Positions 6,327 to 9,422 of a stretch of DNA of 9,422 nucleotides are shown here, piece by piece (position 1 is the stretch's first letter; each line of letters starts with the position of its first letter). The stretch lies in assembly GCA_964415045.1 (NCBI GenBank), contig CAYPZL010000206.1, positions 1-9,422 on the forward strand. The letters run 5' to 3'. Position numbers and translations under genes: made by a program. This DNA comes from CAYPZL01 sp964415045. Lineage in GTDB: Bacteria; Planctomycetota; Phycisphaerae; Sedimentisphaerales; Anaerobacaceae. The notes under the pieces are model-generated. The model was not told where the DNA came from. It searched no databases and was given only the letters and a program-made list of their open reading frames with translations.

Positions 6327-7043
6327 ATGATGAGCAGATCGCAAAAGACGAATTCCCCGGGCAACGGCAACAGTTTGTCGGCGGACCTGCGCAAGGGACG
6401 CCGAGCGCTGCGGGCCGGCATCTTTCTGGACAACCCCATATTCTGCCAGTTGCTGGGCGTGTGTTCGGCCCTGGCGGTCACCGGCAAGGTGGCCAACGCC
6501 CTCGTCATGAGCGGCGCGGTGATCTTTGTGGCCATGATGAGCAATGGCCTGGTCTCCATTATGCGAAACAGCATCCCCCGGCGGATTCGGCTGATCGTGG
6601 AAGTCGTGGTCATCGCGTTTTTTGTCATCGCCTTCGATCAGGTGCTCAAGGCGTTCTGGTTCGAGATGAGCCGCGAGTTGGGACCGTACGTGGGACTGAT
6701 CATCACCAATTGTATCATCATGGGCCGCGCCGAGGCCTTTGCCCTGCAAAACCGGGTCGTACCCTCTGTGATGGACGGTTTGGGTAACGGCCTGGGGTAC
6801 ACCCTGGTGCTTTGTTCCGTAGCGGTCATTCGGGAGCTGACCGGTTCGGCCAGCATCCTGGCCGGGACCCCGCTGGCCATCGTTTTCCGGTCCGGGGAAT
6901 TGCCGGCGGACATGCCGTGCCTGATACAGATACCGATCGATATGGCCCCCGCCCAGATCATGGCGATGGCCCCGGGGGCATTCTTTACGATTGCCGTGTT
7001 GATCTTTGTGTTCGGTGCGTTCAAGCCTGGGGAGACGCAGTAG
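6327..7043 (+). CDS. nqrD: Na+-translocating NADH:quinone reductase subunit D
   Basis: NqrD is one of two homologous membrane subunits that together hold the intramembrane iron centre of the pump. The 238-residue product has six predicted spans and the diagnostic motifs LGVCSALAVT (C46) and IITNCIIMGRAEAFA (C129), the cysteines that ligate the iron centre with those of NqrE. GNGLGY (153-158) and a C-terminal APGAFF-to-FKP segment also match the family. Its N-terminal soluble leader is roughly 16 residues longer than in Vibrio. GGAG at 6315-6318 is 8 nt from the ATG at 6327; the overlapping ATG at 6330 and TTG at 6324 are alternatives. The gap to nqrE is 44 nt. Confidence 0.95.
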   Translation: MMSRSQKTNSPGNGNSLSADLRKGRRALRAGIFLDNPIFCQLLGVCSALAVTGKVANALVMSGAVIFVAMMSNGLVSIMRNSIPRRIRLIVEVVVIAFFVIAFDQVLKAFWFEMSRELGPYVGLIITNCIIMGRAEAFALQNRVVPSVMDGLGNGLGYTLVLCSVAVIRELTGSASILAGTPLAIVFRSGELPADMPCLIQIPIDMAPAQIMAMAPGAFFTIAVLIFVFGAFKPGETQ

Positions 7044-7087
7044 CTGAGGTGCTTCTTGAGCGAAGCCGGGAATATGAGGTAGACGAG

Positions 7088-7693
7088 ATGGATCATCAGC
7101 CTTTTTGGATCATCCTGATTGCGGCGATCTTCACCAACAATATCCTGCTGAGCTATTTTCTCGGCATGTGCTCCTTCCTGGCGGTCAGCAAGCGGGTCGA
7201 GACCGCGGTGGGGCTGGGCATGGCTGTGGTTTTTGTCAGCACGTGCACGAGTGCCATCAACTGGCTGATCTATTACGAGCTGCTCAACCCGGAGACGAGC
7301 ATCCTCGGCGTGAATCTGCGTTTCCTACAGTTCATTGTGTTTATCGCCGTGATCGCCGCCTTTGTGCAACTCGTGGAGATGATCGTGGAGAAAGTCAGCG
7401 ACCAGTTGTACACGGCGCTGGGAATCTTCCTGCCGCTGATTACGGTGAACTGCGCCATCCTCGGGGCGTGCCTTTTGATGGTGATCCGCGAATACGATTT
7501 CGTGCGCTCGGTGGCCTACGGACTGGGCAGCGGGCTGGGGTGGATGTTGGCCATCGTGGCCATCGCGGGGATACGGGAGCGTTTGCGTTTCAGCCATGTG
7601 CCGGCCGCTCTGGGTGAGACGGGAATCGTCATGGTCGTTACCGGCATCATGGCCATGGCCTTCATCGGCTTTGCCGGAATCGTGTCGCTGTAG
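7088..7693 (+). CDS. nqrE: Na+-translocating NADH:quinone reductase subunit E
   Basis: NqrE is the inverted-topology partner of NqrD in the membrane. The 201-residue product, matching the family's usual length, has six predicted spans. Conserved segments are FTNNILLSYFLGMCSFLAVS with C28, and LITVNCAILGACL with C122; these two cysteines complete the iron site with NqrD. FLAVSKRVETAVGLG and YGLGSGLGW are also typical. The frame is open upstream into nqrD, but the ATG at 7088 preceded by GAGGT (7076-7080) gives the canonical N-terminus, so the longer open frame is not used. nqrF follows after 56 nt. Confidence 0.95.
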   Translation: MDHQPFWIILIAAIFTNNILLSYFLGMCSFLAVSKRVETAVGLGMAVVFVSTCTSAINWLIYYELLNPETSILGVNLRFLQFIVFIAVIAAFVQLVEMIVEKVSDQLYTALGIFLPLITVNCAILGACLLMVIREYDFVRSVAYGLGSGLGWMLAIVAIAGIRERLRFSHVPAALGETGIVMVVTGIMAMAFIGFAGIVSL

Positions 7694-7749
7694 TCCGGGG
7701 CGAGCGGCCGACGGCCATCGTTGGACTGTTTTTGAGGAGAACGACGTCC

Positions 7750-8868
7750 GTGGAGCTTTTTCTTTGGTCATCGATCGTTTTTTGCGGAACCCTGGTGGGA
7801 TTGGGGGCCCTGTTGCAGGTTGCGGCCAGGTTCCTGGTCGATCCCGGTCCCTTTACCATCGACATCAACGGCGGAGAGAGGGTGTTCCAAACCGAAGGCG
7901 GATCGACACTGCTGGCGGCTTTGACGGACAACAAGATCTTCATCCCCTCGGCCTGCGGCGGTCAGGCCACCTGCGGACACTGCAAAGCCCGGGTCCTGGA
8001 CTCTCAGGAGTCGGACGTCCTGCCCACGGAGAAGGCGTTCATGACCCGCCAGGAACTGCGCAACGGGACGCGCCTGGCCTGTCAGGTCAAGGTCAAGCGA
8101 GACCTGGCGCTGCGGATCCCGGGACACCTCCTGGCCGTCAAACAGTACCGGGCCGAGGTCGTTTCCACCGTGGACCTCACCTACGACATCAAGGAAATTC
8201 GTCTCAGGCTGCTGGAACCGGACCGGATGGACTTCAGCTACGGACACTACATCCAGGTCAACGTCCCCGATCCCGATGAGGGCTATATCAGCCGGGCCTA
8301 TTCCATTTCCGCCCCGATTCGAGAAAAGAACGAGTTGGAGCTAAACGTGCGCCTGCATCCGGCCCATGGCAAAATCCCCGCCGGCAAGGGGTCCAGTTAT
8401 CTGCACAGTCTCACGGCGGGCGAGGAAATCACGGTGACCGGTCCGTACGGTGAGTTCGAACTGGACCAGGACCCCAACGTACATCTGATCTGCGTGGGCG
8501 GCGGCGCGGGTATGGCCCCCATGAAAAACCTGATCCTGTCCGTCCTCGACACGATCCCGGGAAAACCAGTGTCGCTCTTTTTCGGTTGCCGCGGGACGGC
8601 CGACGTCTTTTACCTGGATATGTATGAGGAACTGGCTCGCAAGCACGAGCACTTCAAGGTCGTGTACGCCCTCTCCGATATGCAAGAAGGAGAGCAATGG
8701 AACGGCGAGACCGGGTTTATCCATCTTAGTGTGGACAAGCACCTGCCGGACGATCTGCGACCCCACCAAGCCTTTCTCTGCGGTCCTCCTCTCATGATCG
8801 AAGCGGTCACGGAAGTCCTGCTGGACAAGAACATGAAGCCCGAGCGAATCTTCTACGACAAGTACTGA
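7750..8868 (+). CDS. nqrF: Na+-translocating NADH:quinone reductase subunit F (NADH dehydrogenase, FAD, 2Fe-2S)
   Basis: NqrF is the entry point for electrons: it oxidises NADH at a FAD and passes electrons to a [2Fe-2S] cluster and on to the membrane subunits. The 372-residue product has one N-terminal span (about 4-25), a plant-type ferredoxin domain with C69, C75, C78 and C111 (C-x5-C-x2-C pattern), a FAD domain with RAYSIS (182-187) and GPYGEF (231-236), and a NADH domain with GGGAGMAPM (250-258), GCRGTADVFY (279-288) and CGPPLM (344-349). It ends in YDKY, where Vibrio NqrF ends in DDFGG, placing Tyr372 where Phe406 stacks on FAD. The GTG start at 7750 is preferred because AGGAG (7735-7739) lies 10 nt before it; the upstream in-frame TTG at 7732 would overlap that site. 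Confidence 0.95.
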   Translation: MELFLWSSIVFCGTLVGLGALLQVAARFLVDPGPFTIDINGGERVFQTEGGSTLLAALTDNKIFIPSACGGQATCGHCKARVLDSQESDVLPTEKAFMTRQELRNGTRLACQVKVKRDLALRIPGHLLAVKQYRAEVVSTVDLTYDIKEIRLRLLEPDRMDFSYGHYIQVNVPDPDEGYISRAYSISAPIREKNELELNVRLHPAHGKIPAGKGSSYLHSLTAGEEITVTGPYGEFELDQDPNVHLICVGGGAGMAPMKNLILSVLDTIPGKPVSLFFGCRGTADVFYLDMYEELARKHEHFKVVYALSDMQEGEQWNGETGFIHLSVDKHLPDDLRPHQAFLCGPPLMIEAVTEVLLDKNMKPERIFYDKY

Positions 8869-8889
8869 GTGCCGGACTCGGCACTGTAC
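8862..8889 (+). terminator. hairpin overlapping the nqrF stop codon
   Basis: AGTGCCG (8868-8874) pairs perfectly with CGGCACT (8879-8885) around the loop GACT, and flanking GTAC words (8862-8865 and 8886-8889) extend the stem past a 2-nt bulge. The stem begins at the last base of the nqrF stop codon. No T run follows on either strand, so it is not a textbook intrinsic terminator, but its place between convergent genes suits a transcript end or 3'-end stabiliser. Confidence 0.45.
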
Positions 8890-9009
8890 GGGATGTGGGG
8901 AGGGGCGGCCCGGGAGATGATGCGCTTGTCGGGCGTCAACAGCCCTTTCGTGCAGCTCGCGCCCCCGACGCAATCGCGTTCTTTCAGAAGTGCCTCGTTG
9001 ATTTTTCTA

Positions 9010-9422
9010 TCAGTTCTTCCGAACGTCGTATGCGAAGAGTTTCTCCGAATGACGTACGTAGAGCCGTCTGCCGTGGACGACCGGATGCGCCCAGTACAGG
9101 CCTTTTCCACCCCGAGGCAGGCGAAACGAGCTGATTTCATCCCACTTCTCAGGCGTGGCCTTCACAAGCGACATTGTGCCTCTTTCGTTCAGGCAATAGA
9201 GCATGCCTTCGGCAAATGTGAGAGCTCCCTTGCCATCCGCCTGCCACCGTTTGTCTCCGGTGGCAAAGTCGAGGCAGAACCAGCCGCGGGCTTCGTGGCC
9301 GGCGCCGTAGAGGTGCCCGTTTACCAGGAGCACCCCGCCGTGATGGTTGTCCAGCAGTTCACTCTTCCGTGTCATTTCGGCAAGCGTGCATGAAGTAGGA
9401 TCTTTTTTGGTGGTATTGTCAG
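9010..9422 (-). CDS. PQQ-like beta-propeller repeat protein (BamB-like), C-terminal part
   Basis: This minus-strand frame ends with TGA at 9010-9012 and stays open to the window edge, so the gene starts outside. The first in-window ATG (9373-9375) is most likely internal, because about 15 further codons upstream read as coding. The 137 visible codons contain beta-propeller blade features: VLLVNGHLYG, WFCLDFATGDKRW, LTFAEGMLYCLNERGTMSLV and LYVRHSEKLFAYDV. The repeating aromatic-Asp-x-x-Thr-Gly-x-x-x-Trp pattern is typical of PQQ/pyrrolo-quinoline-type blades, here as a structural fold without evidence for bound PQQ. Such BamB-like proteins are very common in planctomycete genomes and usually exported; a signal peptide would be outside this window. 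It converges on nqrF with about 140 nt between and is probably unrelated to the pump. Confidence 0.8.
   Translation of the reverse strand, partial: DNTTKKDPTSCTLAEMTRKSELLDNHHGGVLLVNGHLYGAGHEARGWFCLDFATGDKRWQADGKGALTFAEGMLYCLNERGTMSLVKATPEKWDEISSFRLPRGGKGLYWAHPVVHGRRLYVRHSEKLFAYDVRKN

Noticed and set aside
6812..7087. Long upstream extension of the nqrE frame
   Set aside because: It overlaps nqrD in another frame; the ATG at 7088 with a GAGGT site gives the conserved NqrE N-terminus and length.
3005..8868. Operon could be rnf instead of nqr
   Set aside because: The gene order A-B-C-D-E-F with a ferredoxin/FAD/NADH NqrF at the end, absence of an RnfB ferredoxin, and NqrB/NqrC-specific motifs fix it as nqr despite the RnfC-like cysteines of subunit A.
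8869..9393. Plus-strand open frame of 174 codons after nqrF
   Set aside because: It begins with a non-ATG codon directly after the nqrF stop and overlaps the minus-strand beta-propeller gene, whose repeat motifs are convincing; no family resemblance.
1..9422. CRISPR array or rRNA
   Set aside because: No regularly spaced direct repeats and no rRNA-like conserved stretches were seen on either strand.

Overview
The window is GC-rich bacterial DNA built around a complete six-gene nqr operon (nqrABCDEF) for a sodium-pumping NADH:quinone oxidoreductase. The style of the genes points to Planctomycetota, perhaps a Phycisphaerae-like lineage: a BamB/PQQ-type beta-propeller on the opposite strand, a NqrA carrying ferredoxin-type cysteines, and a receiver-only response regulator paired with a multi-span histidine kinase. 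This placement is inference from protein character only.

Left part (1-547): no convincing intact gene. It holds the 3' half of a tRNA, best read as tRNA-Val(GAC), at about 118-162, with a perfect T-arm and acceptor 3' strand but no 5' half. This looks like an attachment-site scar from integration of a mobile element. After it come about 385 bases without a supportable gene.

Signalling pair (551-2416): a six-span membrane histidine kinase followed 18 nt later by a stand-alone receiver domain. Next is a broken hydrogenase maturation protease (2549-2812): its N-terminal half is well conserved, then the family match stops abruptly. Short G/C-rich hairpins lie just before it.

Respiratory operon (3005-8868): nqrA, nqrB, nqrC, nqrD, nqrE and nqrF run in the standard order with short gaps or overlap. 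NqrF takes electrons from NADH through FAD and a [2Fe-2S] centre. NqrD and NqrE carry the conserved cysteine pairs of the intramembrane iron centre. NqrC and NqrB carry the SGAT-like sites for covalently bound FMN. NqrA is the quinone-side peripheral subunit. The most notable oddity is that this NqrA keeps two complete C-x2-C-x2-C-x3-C motifs of the kind seen in RnfC, so it looks like an Rnf/Nqr intermediate form. NqrB also has three extra cysteines in its normally cysteine-free GSIGE-type segment. No apbE flavin transferase lies in the window.

Right end (9010-9422, minus strand): the C-terminal part of a beta-propeller protein convergent with the operon and running off the window edge. A hairpin overlapping the nqrF stop codon lies between the convergent genes.
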